From Paraburkholderia acidipaludis NBRC 101816 (lineage in GTDB: Bacteria > Pseudomonadota > Gammaproteobacteria > Burkholderiales > Burkholderiaceae), in contig NZ_BAXZ01000007.1 of assembly GCF_000684975.1 (NCBI RefSeq), forward strand, positions 62,001-126,000: a stretch of DNA of 64,000 nt, read 5' to 3'. Made by a program: the position numbers and the translations under genes. The notes beneath the pieces are model-generated. The model saw only the letters and a list, made by a program, of their open reading frames with translations. It made no database searches and had not been told where the DNA came from. Of the stretch, positions 34,805 through 43,972 are shown piece by piece (position 1 is the first letter of the stretch; each line of letters opens with the position of its first letter).

Positions 34805-36310
34805 TCAGGCCTTGGCCCACGGCAGCGGTGCGTCGTTCAAGCCCCAGTAGAGGCTCTTCTGCTGCATGTATTCGCGAATGCCGAGCCGCCCTTTCTCGCG
34901 GCCCATGCCACTATCTTTCCAGCCCGAGAACGGCGTGGAGATCGAAAACAGCTTGTAGGTGTTGATCCAGACGGTGCCCGCCTCCAGCGCGCGCGCCACG
35001 CGCCATGCGCGCTTATAGTCGCGCGTCCAGACACCGGCGGCGAGACCGAATACGCTGTCATTGGCTTCCTTGATCAGCGCGGCTTCGTCGTCGAACGGCA
35101 TTGCCACGAGCACCGGCCCGAAAATCTCTTCCTGGCAGATGCGCGCACTGTTCTGGAGTCCTTCGAGTATGGTCGGCTGGTAGAAGAAACCGTTCTCGCG
35201 CCCCTCGCCCACCGGCCGCTCGCCGCCGCACAACAGGCGCCCGCCCTCTTCGAGACCGAGCGCCACGTAACGTTCCACCGTTTCGCGATGCTTCGCCGTG
35301 ATGAGCGGACCCATCTGCGTTTCGGCCTGCTCAGGGTTGCCCACGCGCAGCTTGCGCGCGCCTTCCACGAGGCGCTTCATGAACGCGTCGTAGATGCCGC
35401 GCTGCACGAAGAGACGCGAGCCCGCAATACAGGCCTCGCCCGACGAACTGAAGATGCCGTACAGCACGCCGTTTACGGCGTGGTCGAGATCGGCGTCGTC
35501 GAACACGATGGTCGGCGACTTGCCGCCCAGTTCGAGCGAAACCGGCATGAGCTTTTCCGCAGCAATGCGCGCAATGCCGCGGCCCACGTCGGTGCCGCCC
35601 GTGAACGACACTTTCTTGACGAGCGGATGGCGCACGAGTACGTCGCCGATCACCGAGCCCTTGCCCGGCAACACGCTCAGCACGCCCTTGGGCACGCCCG
35701 CTTCCTCGCAGATGCGCGCGAGCGCGAGCGAGGCGAGCGGCGTGACTTCGGCAGGCTTGAGCACCACCGAGTTGCCGCCCGCCAACGCCGGCGCCAGCTT
35801 TTGGGCGTCCGAAGCGATCGGCGAATTCCACGGCGTGATTGCCGCGATCACGCCGATGGGCTCGTACACGCTCATCGTCAGATAGTCGCCGCGCGATGGC
35901 GTGAGCTCTTCGTCGAGCGTTTCGAGGCACGCCGCGTAGTAGCGGAACGTGTTCACCGCGCTCGCCACGAGCGCGCGCGTTTCGCCGATGGGCTTGCCGT
36001 TGTCGCGACGCTGCAGATTCGCAAGCGCCTCGTGACGCTGCGTGATGAGGTCGGCGATGCGGTACAGCACGAGCGCGCGCTGATGCGGCTTGAGCCCGGC
36101 CCAGTCGGCGCGGCGCCAGGCGGAGTCGGCGGCCACGATGGCTTCCTCGGCGTCTTCCACGCTCGCCTGCGAGACCTCCAGGTTCAGCGACTGGTCGGCC
36201 GGGTAGAGGCTTGCATAAGGCGCGGCGCGCCCGCGGCGCCATTCGCCGCCGATCAGGATGTCGCCGTTCGGCAGCAGGTCACGTATCGGGCTCGTATCGA
36301 AAGGTGTCAT
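34805..36310 (-). CDS. NAD(P)-dependent aldehyde dehydrogenase
   Basis: A 501-residue aldehyde dehydrogenase. Asn162 (TPWNSP), Glu260 (VSLELGGKSP) and catalytic Cys294 (GEACIAGSRL) are in place, with IFGPVLVAMPF near the C-terminus. It is closest in style to betaine/2-hydroxymuconic-semialdehyde-type enzymes, which would suit oxidation of a ring-cleavage semialdehyde. GAGGA precedes the chosen start at 36310. It lies between the aspartate-dehydrogenase-like gene and the extradiol dioxygenase gene, all in one direction. Confidence 0.93.
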   Translation of the reverse strand: MTPFDTSPIRDLLPNGDILIGGEWRRGRAAPYASLYPADQSLNLEVSQASVEDAEEAIVAADSAWRRADWAGLKPHQRALVLYRIADLITQRHEALANLQRRDNGKPIGETRALVASAVNTFRYYAACLETLDEELTPSRGDYLTMSVYEPIGVIAAITPWNSPIASDAQKLAPALAGGNSVVLKPAEVTPLASLALARICEEAGVPKGVLSVLPGKGSVIGDVLVRHPLVKKVSFTGGTDVGRGIARIAAEKLMPVSLELGGKSPTIVFDDADLDHAVNGVLYGIFSSSGEACIAGSRLFVQRGIYDAFMKRLVEGARKLRVGNPEQAETQMGPLITAKHRETVERYVALGLEEGGRLLCGGERPVGEGRENGFFYQPTILEGLQNSARICQEEIFGPVLVAMPFDDEAALIKEANDSVFGLAAGVWTRDYKRAWRVARALEAGTVWINTYKLFSISTPFSGWKDSGMGREKGRLGIREYMQQKSLYWGLNDAPLPWAKA

Positions 36311-36368
36311 TTCACAGTTCCTCATGCGGGGAGCTCGCCGTGAAGCGCCGCTCGCCGCCACTACTTCG

Positions 36369-37202
36369 TCAGATCACGCAGCGTGCCGCACGGTTGCGCA
36401 GCGCGCGAATCGCGCTGTATGCCGTCAGCGCCGAGGTCTTCGGATTGTCCGGCAGCGGCTTGCCGCACATTTCCAGCGACATCTCGCCGAACGCACCACG
36501 CGCGACGATGCGATGCACGTTGCGCTGGACCGCCGGATCGGCGATCAGGCGCACGGTTGTCTGGTCGAGGCCGAGGCCCGCCAGCGCAATCGTCGCCGCC
36601 ACGTTCGCGTTCTTCGGAAAGAGACGCGCCGCTTCGCGCGCACTGCCTTCGAAGATGACGCGCTCGCTCGTGAGCGTGCGCAGATCGCAGACCTCTTCGG
36701 CCGGCGTATCGAGCCATCCGAGCGGCGGCTTGCGGCCCGTGTAGAGCACTTCGTCGAGGCCGCCCAACTTCGCCGCCGAAAGCGCGTCGATACCGCCAAT
36801 CGCGCCCGAGAGCAGCGTGAGCGTGGCCTGCCCTTCGTCGGCCGCGAGCGAGAGCCGTTCGAGCAGATCGACGTCCGAGAGCGCACCAATCGAGGCCACC
36901 GCGCAGTCCGTGCCGGCCTTCAGGAGCGGCACGACGTGATCGACGAGCGCGCCGTGTCCCGCGCATTCCAGCGCGAACTGCGGACGGCTGGACAACGCCG
37001 CCACCGACGACACGACCTCCACCGACGTACCCACCACATCGCGCACCTGACCCGCGTGCTGCTCTGGCACGATGACGTGCGAGACGTGCACGAGCGGATC
37101 GGCCGCCACGGCGCGATACACCGTCTGTCCGATCGCGCCGAAGCCGATCATCGCGATGTCGACGGGCGCCTGCGCAGCGCCCGGGTTGGCCCCATTAGGC
37201 AT
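36369..37202 (-). CDS. Aspartate dehydrogenase-like NAD(P) enzyme (NadX/DUF108 family)
   Basis: A 277-residue protein with an N-terminal Rossmann fold (IAMIGFGAIGQTVY, residues 16-29) and the C-terminal aspartate dehydrogenase domain containing GAIGGIDALSAAKLGGLDEV and LFPKNANVAATIALAGLG. NadX converts L-aspartate to iminoaspartate and ammonia with NAD(P). In an aromatic operon it may deaminate or reduce an amino-acid-like product, so an N-containing substrate is possible. It overlaps the ThDP enzyme gene by 8 bp. The family is firm; the reaction here is inference. Confidence 0.88.
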   Translation of the reverse strand: MPNGANPGAAQAPVDIAMIGFGAIGQTVYRAVAADPLVHVSHVIVPEQHAGQVRDVVGTSVEVVSSVAALSSRPQFALECAGHGALVDHVVPLLKAGTDCAVASIGALSDVDLLERLSLAADEGQATLTLLSGAIGGIDALSAAKLGGLDEVLYTGRKPPLGWLDTPAEEVCDLRTLTSERVIFEGSAREAARLFPKNANVAATIALAGLGLDQTTVRLIADPAVQRNVHRIVARGAFGEMSLEMCGKPLPDNPKTSALTAYSAIRALRNRAARCVI

Positions 37203-38853
37203 GTTGCGGCTCCTCTTTACGCACCGGCGGCCCGGCGAAGACCGTCTCGAAGCTGCCCACCGACTTCATGTCCACTTCCAGCAGCACGGGGCCCTCGAAC
37301 GCAAGGCCTTCGCGGATCGTGGCGTCGGCTTCGTCGAGCGATGAAAGTCGGTAGTGCTTGAGACTCAGACTCGCGCAGAACTGCGCGAAGTCCGGCTGGT
37401 GCAGATCGACGAACATGCGGCGGCCGCCGTACTGCGCGTCCTGGATGTTGCGGATCACGCCATAGCACTGATCGTTCATCAGCACGATCATGACGTTGGC
37501 CTTTTCCTGCACGGCCGTCGCGAGTTCGCCGACGTTGACCATCAGGCCGCCGTCGCCCACGAGGCAGACGGTCTTCGCCGCCGCGCCCGCCAGCGCCGCG
37601 CCGATCGCCATCTGCATGCCCTGGCCGATGCCGCCGCCGAGCGCATGCACGCCCGCGCGCGGGCTGAAGATCTTCAGAAGACGATTGCCCCACGTGCTGT
37701 TCGAGATCGTGACGTCACGCACCCAGTTGTAGTCGCGGCCCACGGCGCGCTGGAGCGCTTCCACGAGACGGCGATACGGGCCGAGACCCTTGGCCGTTTC
37801 GGCCACCGCCGTTTCGTGCGCCGCCGCGAGATCGGCCGCGAACTGCGGATCGACCTTCAGCTTGCCTTCGAGCTTCGTGGCCAGCGCGTCGAGCACCGCC
37901 GCCGAATCGCCATGCACGAAGAGCGCGTTGCGATAGCCACGGTTGTCCGCCAGCGCATCCGCATCCACGCGGTAGAGCGGTTGCGGCAGGCCGAGCTTGT
38001 ACTTCAGCGTTTCGTTGCCGCGCAAGCGCGAGCCCACCACGAGCATCGCGTCGCACGTTTTATAGAACGTCTCCACGGGCGCGCTCACGTTGAATGCGCC
38101 GAGCGTGGCCGGATGATCTTCGGGCAGCACGCCACGGCCCTGCACGCTCGTCACCACGCCGAAGCCCAGCGCGACGAGGCGCTCGACCGCCGCGCGCGCA
38201 TGACGCGCGCCGCCGCCAAGCCACAGCAGCGGACGCTTCGCCTTCGCGAGCGCGTTCGCCAGTTCTTCCACACGCGCGTCGTCGTGCGTGAGCGCCGTGA
38301 GGTGCGGTGCGCCGAGATCGGCGGGCCAATCGATCAGCGCGGCCTGGATGTCGATGGGAATCTCCACGCTCACGGGGCCGCTCGGCGCGGTCCGTGCAAC
38401 GCGCACCGCTTCGCGGATCGTGGGCAACGCCGTTTCGACCGAGCGCACGCGGAACGCGGCCTTCGAGATCGACGAAAGCATGGTCAGCTGATCCGGCGCC
38501 TCGTGAATGTAGGCGAGGTCCTGGTCGAGGTATTCGGTTTCGATCTGGCCGGTGATGTGCAGGAGCGCCGTGCCCGCGGTCAGTGCCTCGACCATCGCGC
38601 CCGCCGCATTGCCCGCCGCCGTGCCCGTGCTCGTGAACGCCACGCCCAGGCCGCCCGAAACGCGCGCGAGGCCGTCCGCCATGTTGACCGCGCCCGCTTC
38701 GCCGCGCGCGCCGACGTAGCGGATCTTGCCGCGCCGGCCGATGGCGTCGAGGATCGGCATGTTGTGAATCGAGATCACGCCGAACGTGGTCTCCACGCCG
38801 CATTGTTCGAGAAAGGCGGCAATCAGTTCGCCGACGGTGGTTTTGTTAGACAT
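37195..38853 (-). CDS. Thiamine-diphosphate-dependent enzyme, acetolactate synthase/2-oxoacid decarboxylase-like
   Basis: A 552-residue three-domain ThDP enzyme. The activating Glu lies in GARGEAGAVNMADG (near residue 52), the central domain is FAD/Rossmann-like, and the C-terminal ThDP/Mg motif is VGDGGLMVNVGELATAV ending with LMNDQCYGVI. Possible reactions are decarboxylation of a 2-oxoacid or C-C lyase/ligase chemistry. Position between the SDR and aspartate-dehydrogenase-like genes suggests it handles a 2-oxoacid made after ring opening. It overlaps both neighbours by 8 bp. The substrate is unknown. Confidence 0.9.
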   Translation of the reverse strand: MSNKTTVGELIAAFLEQCGVETTFGVISIHNMPILDAIGRRGKIRYVGARGEAGAVNMADGLARVSGGLGVAFTSTGTAAGNAAGAMVEALTAGTALLHITGQIETEYLDQDLAYIHEAPDQLTMLSSISKAAFRVRSVETALPTIREAVRVARTAPSGPVSVEIPIDIQAALIDWPADLGAPHLTALTHDDARVEELANALAKAKRPLLWLGGGARHARAAVERLVALGFGVVTSVQGRGVLPEDHPATLGAFNVSAPVETFYKTCDAMLVVGSRLRGNETLKYKLGLPQPLYRVDADALADNRGYRNALFVHGDSAAVLDALATKLEGKLKVDPQFAADLAAAHETAVAETAKGLGPYRRLVEALQRAVGRDYNWVRDVTISNSTWGNRLLKIFSPRAGVHALGGGIGQGMQMAIGAALAGAAAKTVCLVGDGGLMVNVGELATAVQEKANVMIVLMNDQCYGVIRNIQDAQYGGRRMFVDLHQPDFAQFCASLSLKHYRLSSLDEADATIREGLAFEGPVLLEVDMKSVGSFETVFAGPPVRKEEPQHA

Positions 38854-39652
38854 GACGTGCTACGCCTCCAGATACATCGATATGACTGCCCGTCGTATAG
38901 GACGACAGGGACGTGGCCAGATAAAACAGTGCCCGGGCCGCTTCTTCGGGGCGGCCGAAACGGCCAAGCGGAATGTGTTTCGTGCGCGCGAGCTCGCCGG
39001 TCCAGTCTTCCCAGCTCTGGCCCGGCTTCGCTTGCGTTTCGTAGCGGCGGCGCCACTGGCCCGACTCCACGATGCCGATCAGGATCGAGTTCACGCGAAT
39101 GCGCTCGGGCGCGAGTTCGCCCGCGAGCGACTTGATGAGGCTCAGCACCCCGGCGCGCGCCGAGGACGTCGCCACCATATGCGGCTCCGGCTGCAGCGCG
39201 AGCAGCGAGTTCACGCAGACGATGGCTGCGTTGCCTTGCTTCGCTGTACTACGCAGCATCGGCAGGAACGCGCGCGTCGGGCGGATGATGCTGAAATACT
39301 TGAGGTCCAGTTCTTCGCGCCACGCTTCGTCGGTGGTATCCGCGAAGGTCGAGACGCGGCCCTGCCCTGCGTTGTTCACGAGCATATCGGTGCGGCCGAA
39401 GCGCTTTTCGACTGCGCCGGCGAAAGCGGCCACGTCGTCGGCATTCAGCACGTCGCAGCGCGCGGCCAGCAGTTGCGCCTGCGGGAAGCGTTCGCGCAAG
39501 CCCTGCTCGGCGCGTGCGAGGCGCTCGGCGTCGCGGCCGCAGATCGCGACCGAAGCGCCCGCCTGCAGAAAGAGTTCGGCCGTCGCGAGGCCGATGCCGG
39601 ACGAACCGCCCGTCACCACCGCAACCTGACCGGTCAAGTCGATTTGAATCAT
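38846..39652 (-). CDS. SDR-family protein with altered active site
   Basis: A 268-residue short-chain dehydrogenase/reductase fold: NAD(P) loop TGGSSGIG (14-21), NNAG at 93-96 and Ser149 in VNSLLALQ. The usual YxxxK is not present: the aligned residues are T162 and R166 in ATSSARAGVL. The rest of the fold (SLAGELAPERIRVNSI and the GRFGRPEEAA section) is intact, so the gene is not decayed. It may bind substrate or nucleotide without normal hydride transfer, or use another mechanism. It overlaps the IclR gene by 4 bp (ATGA) and the ThDP gene by 8 bp. Confidence 0.88.
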   Translation of the reverse strand: MIQIDLTGQVAVVTGGSSGIGLATAELFLQAGASVAICGRDAERLARAEQGLRERFPQAQLLAARCDVLNADDVAAFAGAVEKRFGRTDMLVNNAGQGRVSTFADTTDEAWREELDLKYFSIIRPTRAFLPMLRSTAKQGNAAIVCVNSLLALQPEPHMVATSSARAGVLSLIKSLAGELAPERIRVNSILIGIVESGQWRRRYETQAKPGQSWEDWTGELARTKHIPLGRFGRPEEAARALFYLATSLSSYTTGSHIDVSGGVARHV

Positions 39653-40551
39653 CTGATCCCCAATGCCTTCATATACGGGCTGCCCTTGCGAGTGCTGTCT
39701 TGCGCCCCGCTCTGCGAACCGCCTTTACCAGGCCGATAGTTGAGCCGTCGCGAGAGATCGTTGGCGGCGCGGAGCACCTTGTCGATCAGCCCTGCGTCGA
39801 GCAACTGGGCGTCGATGGCCGGACGCGGGATCGTCGTGGTGATCACCGCAACGATGCGCCCCGTGTCGTTGCGCACGGGCGCCGATACCACCGAAATGCC
39901 GCGCTCGAACGAAGATTCGCTCACCGCATAGCCTCGTTCGGCATCCTCACGGATACGGGCAAAAAGCTCTTCCACGGTCTCGGGCGTCTGCGGCGTGAAG
40001 CGTTCGAGCGTCGGCTCCGGATAAAGCGCGCGCAGCTCGTCCAGCGTGAAGTCGCCCATCAGCACCTGGCCGTGCGTGGTGGCGTGCGCCGGCAGGCGCG
40101 TGCCCACGTTCACCTTGACCGAGCTGAAGATGGGCGCATGGCTTTGCGCCTTCGCCACGAAAACGATGTCGCGGCCGTCACGGATCACGATATGCGAGGT
40201 GAGACCAGTTTCGTCGCGCAGCGCCTCGATGAGCGGCAGGCCGAGATCGGTGAGCTCCAGCGAGCTCAGGTACTCGAAGCCGAGGCGCAGCACCGCCACA
40301 CCCAGCCGGTAATTGCGGTCGCGGTCCGCGCGCTCGAGAAAGCCCAGCGCTTCGAGCGTTTGCAGCAAGCGAAACACCGTCGTGCGCGGAATGCCGAGGC
40401 GCCGCGACAGCTCGGGCGCGTCGAGCACGGGCTCGCGCGGCGAAAATTCGGTGAGAATACGCAGCCCCCGTTCCAGACCCGGCACGCGATAGTTCGTATC
40501 GCTGCGGTCTTCGTCGGCGCCGGGGGTCGCTCTGGCGAGATCGGGTGTCAT
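39649..40551 (-). CDS. IclR-family transcriptional regulator inside the oxygenase operon
   Basis: A 300-residue regulator: N-terminal winged helix (LDAPELSRRLGIPRTTVFRL, about 42-61) and C-terminal effector domain (GRDIVFVAKAQSHAPIFSS, and THGQVLMGDF). It sits in the middle of the operon, starting right after the hydrolase stop and overlapping the SDR gene by 4 bp, so it is made with the enzymes it probably controls. It is very similar along its length to the IclR protein at 46144-47130. The likely binding sites are the palindromes at 44623-44642 and 44909-44925. Confidence 0.94.
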   Translation of the reverse strand: MTPDLARATPGADEDRSDTNYRVPGLERGLRILTEFSPREPVLDAPELSRRLGIPRTTVFRLLQTLEALGFLERADRDRNYRLGVAVLRLGFEYLSSLELTDLGLPLIEALRDETGLTSHIVIRDGRDIVFVAKAQSHAPIFSSVKVNVGTRLPAHATTHGQVLMGDFTLDELRALYPEPTLERFTPQTPETVEELFARIREDAERGYAVSESSFERGISVVSAPVRNDTGRIVAVITTTIPRPAIDAQLLDAGLIDKVLRAANDLSRRLNYRPGKGGSQSGAQDSTRKGSPYMKALGIR

Positions 40552-41439
40552 TCAGTGACTCCGTTGTCCTTCGGCCGCGCGGCAGAACGCGTCGATCAAC
40601 GCGTCGTAGGCCGCCGGTGCTTCGATATAGCCCGCATGACCGGCGCGCGGCACGAGCCGCAGCGGCACGCGTGCCGCCTGCGCCAGCCGTTCGCACGCGG
40701 CGGGCGGCGTGATGCTGTCCTCGGCGCCTACGGCCATGCCCACGCGGCCCCGGAAAATCGCGAGGTCGGCGGCAAGATCCGCGTTCGCGAGCAGGTGCGT
40801 GGCCTGCGCGTAGCCGTGCGGCAGCACGCGCGACATGTTCCAGCGCACCCAGGCGCGCGCCGTCTCGTCGGCGTGCGGCGAGAGCATGTTCGCGCTGCGC
40901 TTTTCGGCAAGACCCGCCGGGCCGAGTTCGGCCAACATGGCGAGGCGCGCATCGCGCTTTTCGGCGCGCAGTGCTTCGCTAGCCGCGCCGTAGCCGCCTG
41001 CGGGCGAAATCAGGAGCAGCCCCGCCAGCCGCTCCTGATTCGCTGCAGCGAAAGCACCCGCAACGATCGCACCAAGCGAATGCCCTGCCAGCACGCAACG
41101 TGCAATGCCGAGCGCGTCGAGCCAGCCGGCCAGCCGTTGGGCGTAGTCGGCCGCCACGGGCGATCCGGCCGTGACCGGCGTGGAAGCGCCATACCCCGGC
41201 GCGTCCCAGGCCAGCACACGGCGCGAGGCGCCCAGCGTTTCGAACTGCTGAACCCAGGAAGCCGCGCCCGAACCGATGCCATGAAGCAGCACGAGCGGCA
41301 GCGCGTCGTCCGGCGTTCCTGACGCCTCGCGATACGCCACGCTTGCGCCCCCCACGTCGGCAAGCTGTACCGGGAAGCGGGCAAGGCGAGCTTCGAGCGG
41401 TGCGGCGGCTTCGGTGGCGGGTGTGATGAGGGTGTTCAT
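40552..41439 (-). CDS. Alpha/beta-fold hydrolase
   Basis: A 295-residue hydrolase. Oxyanion region LLHGIGSGAASW (51-62), nucleophile Ser121 in AGHSLGAIVAG, acid in VGAEDSITPP (near 240) and His in RAGHAGYIEAP (near 268) form a full triad. The fold is that of meta-cleavage-product hydrolases and related C-C or ester hydrolases (MhpC/BphD-like size). In this operon it would cut the dienoate made by the extradiol dioxygenase, or a side-chain ester. The assignment to a step is inference. Confidence 0.9.
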   Translation of the reverse strand: MNTLITPATEAAAPLEARLARFPVQLADVGGASVAYREASGTPDDALPLVLLHGIGSGAASWVQQFETLGASRRVLAWDAPGYGASTPVTAGSPVAADYAQRLAGWLDALGIARCVLAGHSLGAIVAGAFAAANQERLAGLLLISPAGGYGAASEALRAEKRDARLAMLAELGPAGLAEKRSANMLSPHADETARAWVRWNMSRVLPHGYAQATHLLANADLAADLAIFRGRVGMAVGAEDSITPPAACERLAQAARVPLRLVPRAGHAGYIEAPAAYDALIDAFCRAAEGQRSH

Positions 41440-41473
41440 GGCAACCGGTTCAGTCGTTGAAAATACGGATTCC

Positions 41474-42013
41474 TTACTTCTGCAGATCGCGCTTGATCTT
41501 CGCGAGCGGCGAATCCGGCGGATAGGTCGGCGTAATGGGCTTCGGCGAGCCGAGCATCACGCACATCAGCGCGTCTTCCTCGCCGACGTTGATTTCCGTG
41601 CGGTACACGCCGGGCGGCACCGAGATCAGGTCGCGCTCGCCGAGCACGGCCTCCCAGGTCTTGCCGTCCTTCTCGCAGATCACCTTCATCTTGCCGCGCA
41701 GCACGAAGAAGATTTCTTCCACGTCCATATGGATGTGGCTCGGGCCGATGTTGCCGGCCGGAATCACCATCGTCGAAAACGTGAAGCCACCTGCGGGCAC
41801 CGTGTTCACGTCCTTCGCGACACCCGTGCCGCCCGTGCCCACGTAGCGCATCTGCGCGCGGCGGTACTTCGGGTCATAGTCGGCCTGGAACTTCAGCGCG
41901 TCCCAGTCGTAGCGGCGCGTTGCATAGCGCGCCACGCGGCCTTCCATCCATTGTTCGAAGGTGGCGTCGTCGGGTTGGTCCCACGACTTGCGCTCGATAT
42001 CGGCATCAGCCAT
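41474..42013 (-). CDS. Cupin-domain protein
   Basis: A 179-residue single-cupin protein. Motif 1 is GPSHIHMDVEEIFFVLRG (about residues 90-107), giving His, His and Glu ligands, and motif 2 follows around LISVPPGVYRTEINVG. It may be a metal-dependent dioxygenase, isomerase or a small-molecule binding protein. The sequence matches no named enzyme that I recognise. It lies between the second SDR and the hydrolase in the operon, with gaps of about 30 bp on each side. Confidence 0.85.
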   Translation of the reverse strand: MADADIERKSWDQPDDATFEQWMEGRVARYATRRYDWDALKFQADYDPKYRRAQMRYVGTGGTGVAKDVNTVPAGGFTFSTMVIPAGNIGPSHIHMDVEEIFFVLRGKMKVICEKDGKTWEAVLGERDLISVPPGVYRTEINVGEEDALMCVMLGSPKPITPTYPPDSPLAKIKRDLQK

Positions 42014-42043
42014 CGATTTCTCCCTGGGTTCGGTTGGTTGAGA

Positions 42044-42814
42044 TCAATTCATCACGAAGCCGCCGTTCACCGGCAGCAGTTGGCCCGTCACGAAGCGAGC
42101 GGCATCGGTAAGCAGGAACAGCACAGGCCCCGTCACGTCCTCGGGCACCTGGGAGCGGCGCAGCGCGCGGCCTTCGAGGTAGTACGCGTGGCGTTCCGCA
42201 GGCACATAGGCCGTCGCCTCGACTTCGGTCAGTCCCGGCGCGATGGCGTTGACGGTGATGCCGTCGTTGCCGAATTCGCGGGCGAGCGAGTGCGTCATCG
42301 CGATCACGGCGCCCTTGCTGGCCACATAGGCGAGCAGCTTCGGCGCGCCCCACAATGCGGTGTCCGAAGCAATGTTCACGATCGCGCCACGGCCCGATTC
42401 CGCCAGCCAACGCTGCGCCGCCGTGCACATGAGCCACGTGCCGCGCACGTTGACGTTCATGACGGCGTCCCACGTGTCGACACTCAGTTCACCGGCAAGC
42501 TTGCCGCCTGAATTCGTGATCGCCGCGTTGTTGATGAGGCTGTCGATGCCGCCCATGCGCCGCGCCGCGCCCTCGATGAACGTGCGGATGCTCTCCGGCT
42601 GCGCGAGGTCGAGCGGCGCATAGCCCACGTCATGCCCCTGCGCCGCGAGCGAAACCGCAAGTGACGCGCCGGCGTCGTGCAGCACGTCGCCGAAGGTCAC
42701 GCGGGCGCCGGCCGCGGCCAGCGCCGTCACGAACGCCGCGCCCAGGCCCCGCGCGCCGCCGGTCACGACGACGCGCCGGCCGGCCAGGCTCGCCTGTGCC
42801 ACGGTGTTATGCAT
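42044..42814 (-). CDS. SDR-family NAD(P)-dependent oxidoreductase
   Basis: A 256-residue classical SDR: cofactor loop TGGARGLG (18-25), NNAA (95-98) and a full catalytic set Ser150, Tyr163 and Lys167 in LAYVASKGAV. The C-terminal GFVMN end is normal. It directly follows the Rieske oxygenase gene, overlapping it by 8 bp, so it may be the cis-dihydrodiol dehydrogenase that re-aromatises the oxygenase product. The ATG at 42814 is preferred to the longer Arg-rich frame. Confidence 0.92.
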   Translation of the reverse strand: MHNTVAQASLAGRRVVVTGGARGLGAAFVTALAAAGARVTFGDVLHDAGASLAVSLAAQGHDVGYAPLDLAQPESIRTFIEGAARRMGGIDSLINNAAITNSGGKLAGELSVDTWDAVMNVNVRGTWLMCTAAQRWLAESGRGAIVNIASDTALWGAPKLLAYVASKGAVIAMTHSLAREFGNDGITVNAIAPGLTEVEATAYVPAERHAYYLEGRALRRSQVPEDVTGPVLFLLTDAARFVTGQLLPVNGGFVMN

Positions 42815-43910
42815 GGCTGTGGCCCGCCGCTTGCGCGCCCTGCGTTGCGCCTTGCTTTGCGTCCTGCTGGGCACGCCAGGCATCGAGCTCGGCGAAGTCC
42901 TGCTGCGCGCGCTGGCGCAGCATGCGGCGCACGCGCGTCATGCCCACGTCGTGCTGATAGAGGAATTCGTGGTCGCGCGCGTTCGGCGCCATGCTTTCGA
43001 GAACGTAGCGGTCCTGCTCCAGCACGGCCCAGTGCAGCCCTTCCAGGCGGTTGCGGTACAGGAAGCGCCACGCGTCGCGCTGCCAGCCCTGCACCTTGCG
43101 CGTGCGCCAGAAATAAACCTGGCAGTGCTTTTCATCCACGGGCACGGCGAAGCCGATGATGCCGAAGTTGCCACCCGGGCCGAACTTCTTCTTGTACGGA
43201 ATGGCGAGGCGCATCCAGAGGGTGCCCGTGTCGCCCAGTTCCACCCAGTCGAAGTTCACGTCGCGCTGGCCGACCTTCTCGAACATGAGGCCCGTTTCGG
43301 TCTTGCGCACGCGCATGTCGGCCTGCTTGTCGCCCTCGGCCATCGAGTGCGAAGTCGCGTGCAGGTAGGCGCCATGCATCGGGTCCATCACGTTGTCGAT
43401 CGCGTACTGGTAATTGCACTTCCAGTTCGACATGCAGAGGAAGCTCGCGTACGACTCGTCCACCAGTTCTTCCGGCAGCACGAGCGGCGCCGGCTCCTTG
43501 TGCGCTTCGTCGCCGAACCACAGGAAGATCGCGCCTGCGTGCTCTTCGACCGGGTACGACTTCACGCACTTCTGGCCTTCCAGCGGGCAGGCCGCCACGG
43601 CCGGCACGCTCTGCACCGTGCCGCCGCCGTCGATTTCGATGCCGTGATACCAGCACGCCACGCGGTCGCCGAGGTTCCAGCCCAGCGAAAGGCGTGCGCC
43701 GCGGTGTGGGCAGCGGTCTTCGAGCGCGCGGACCTTGCCGTCCTGATCGCGCCACAGCACGATCTGGTCGCCAAGACGCGTGATGCCGACGGGCGCGCTG
43801 CCAACCTGCCAGCTCGGCGCGACGGGATACCAGTAATTACGCAGGCCGCGGTCGAGATAGGCGCGGATCGGATCGGCGGCGCCGGCTGCTTCGGGAGTGG
43901 GGGACGTCAT
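42807..43910 (-). CDS. Rieske aromatic-ring oxygenase, alpha subunit
   Basis: A 367-residue terminal oxygenase. The Rieske 2Fe-2S site is C67-P-H69 and C86-W-Y-H89. The mononuclear iron site reads N173, D176, H179 and H184 in AIDNVMDPMHGAYLH. No small beta subunit is encoded nearby, so it belongs to the alpha-only phthalate/vanillate-type oxygenases, which hydroxylate or demethylate aromatic acids. Electrons would come from the Rieske ferredoxin two genes upstream and the reductase ten genes downstream. The start at 43910 leaves 62 bp after the small HTH-like gene. Confidence 0.95.
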   Translation of the reverse strand: MTSPTPEAAGAADPIRAYLDRGLRNYWYPVAPSWQVGSAPVGITRLGDQIVLWRDQDGKVRALEDRCPHRGARLSLGWNLGDRVACWYHGIEIDGGGTVQSVPAVAACPLEGQKCVKSYPVEEHAGAIFLWFGDEAHKEPAPLVLPEELVDESYASFLCMSNWKCNYQYAIDNVMDPMHGAYLHATSHSMAEGDKQADMRVRKTETGLMFEKVGQRDVNFDWVELGDTGTLWMRLAIPYKKKFGPGGNFGIIGFAVPVDEKHCQVYFWRTRKVQGWQRDAWRFLYRNRLEGLHWAVLEQDRYVLESMAPNARDHEFLYQHDVGMTRVRRMLRQRAQQDFAELDAWRAQQDAKQGATQGAQAAGHSHA

Positions 43911-43972
43911 CGTGAGACTCCGGATACTTGTTCGGTGTGACGGTGCTGGACCGTGTATGTCGGCGAGCCCGC

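Noticed and set aside
33791..36343. 850-codon open frame on the plus strand
   Set aside because: It is antisense to the reductase, extradiol dioxygenase and aldehyde dehydrogenase genes, all with intact motifs. The product is Arg/His/Ala-rich with no domain, as expected from G+C-rich codon bias.
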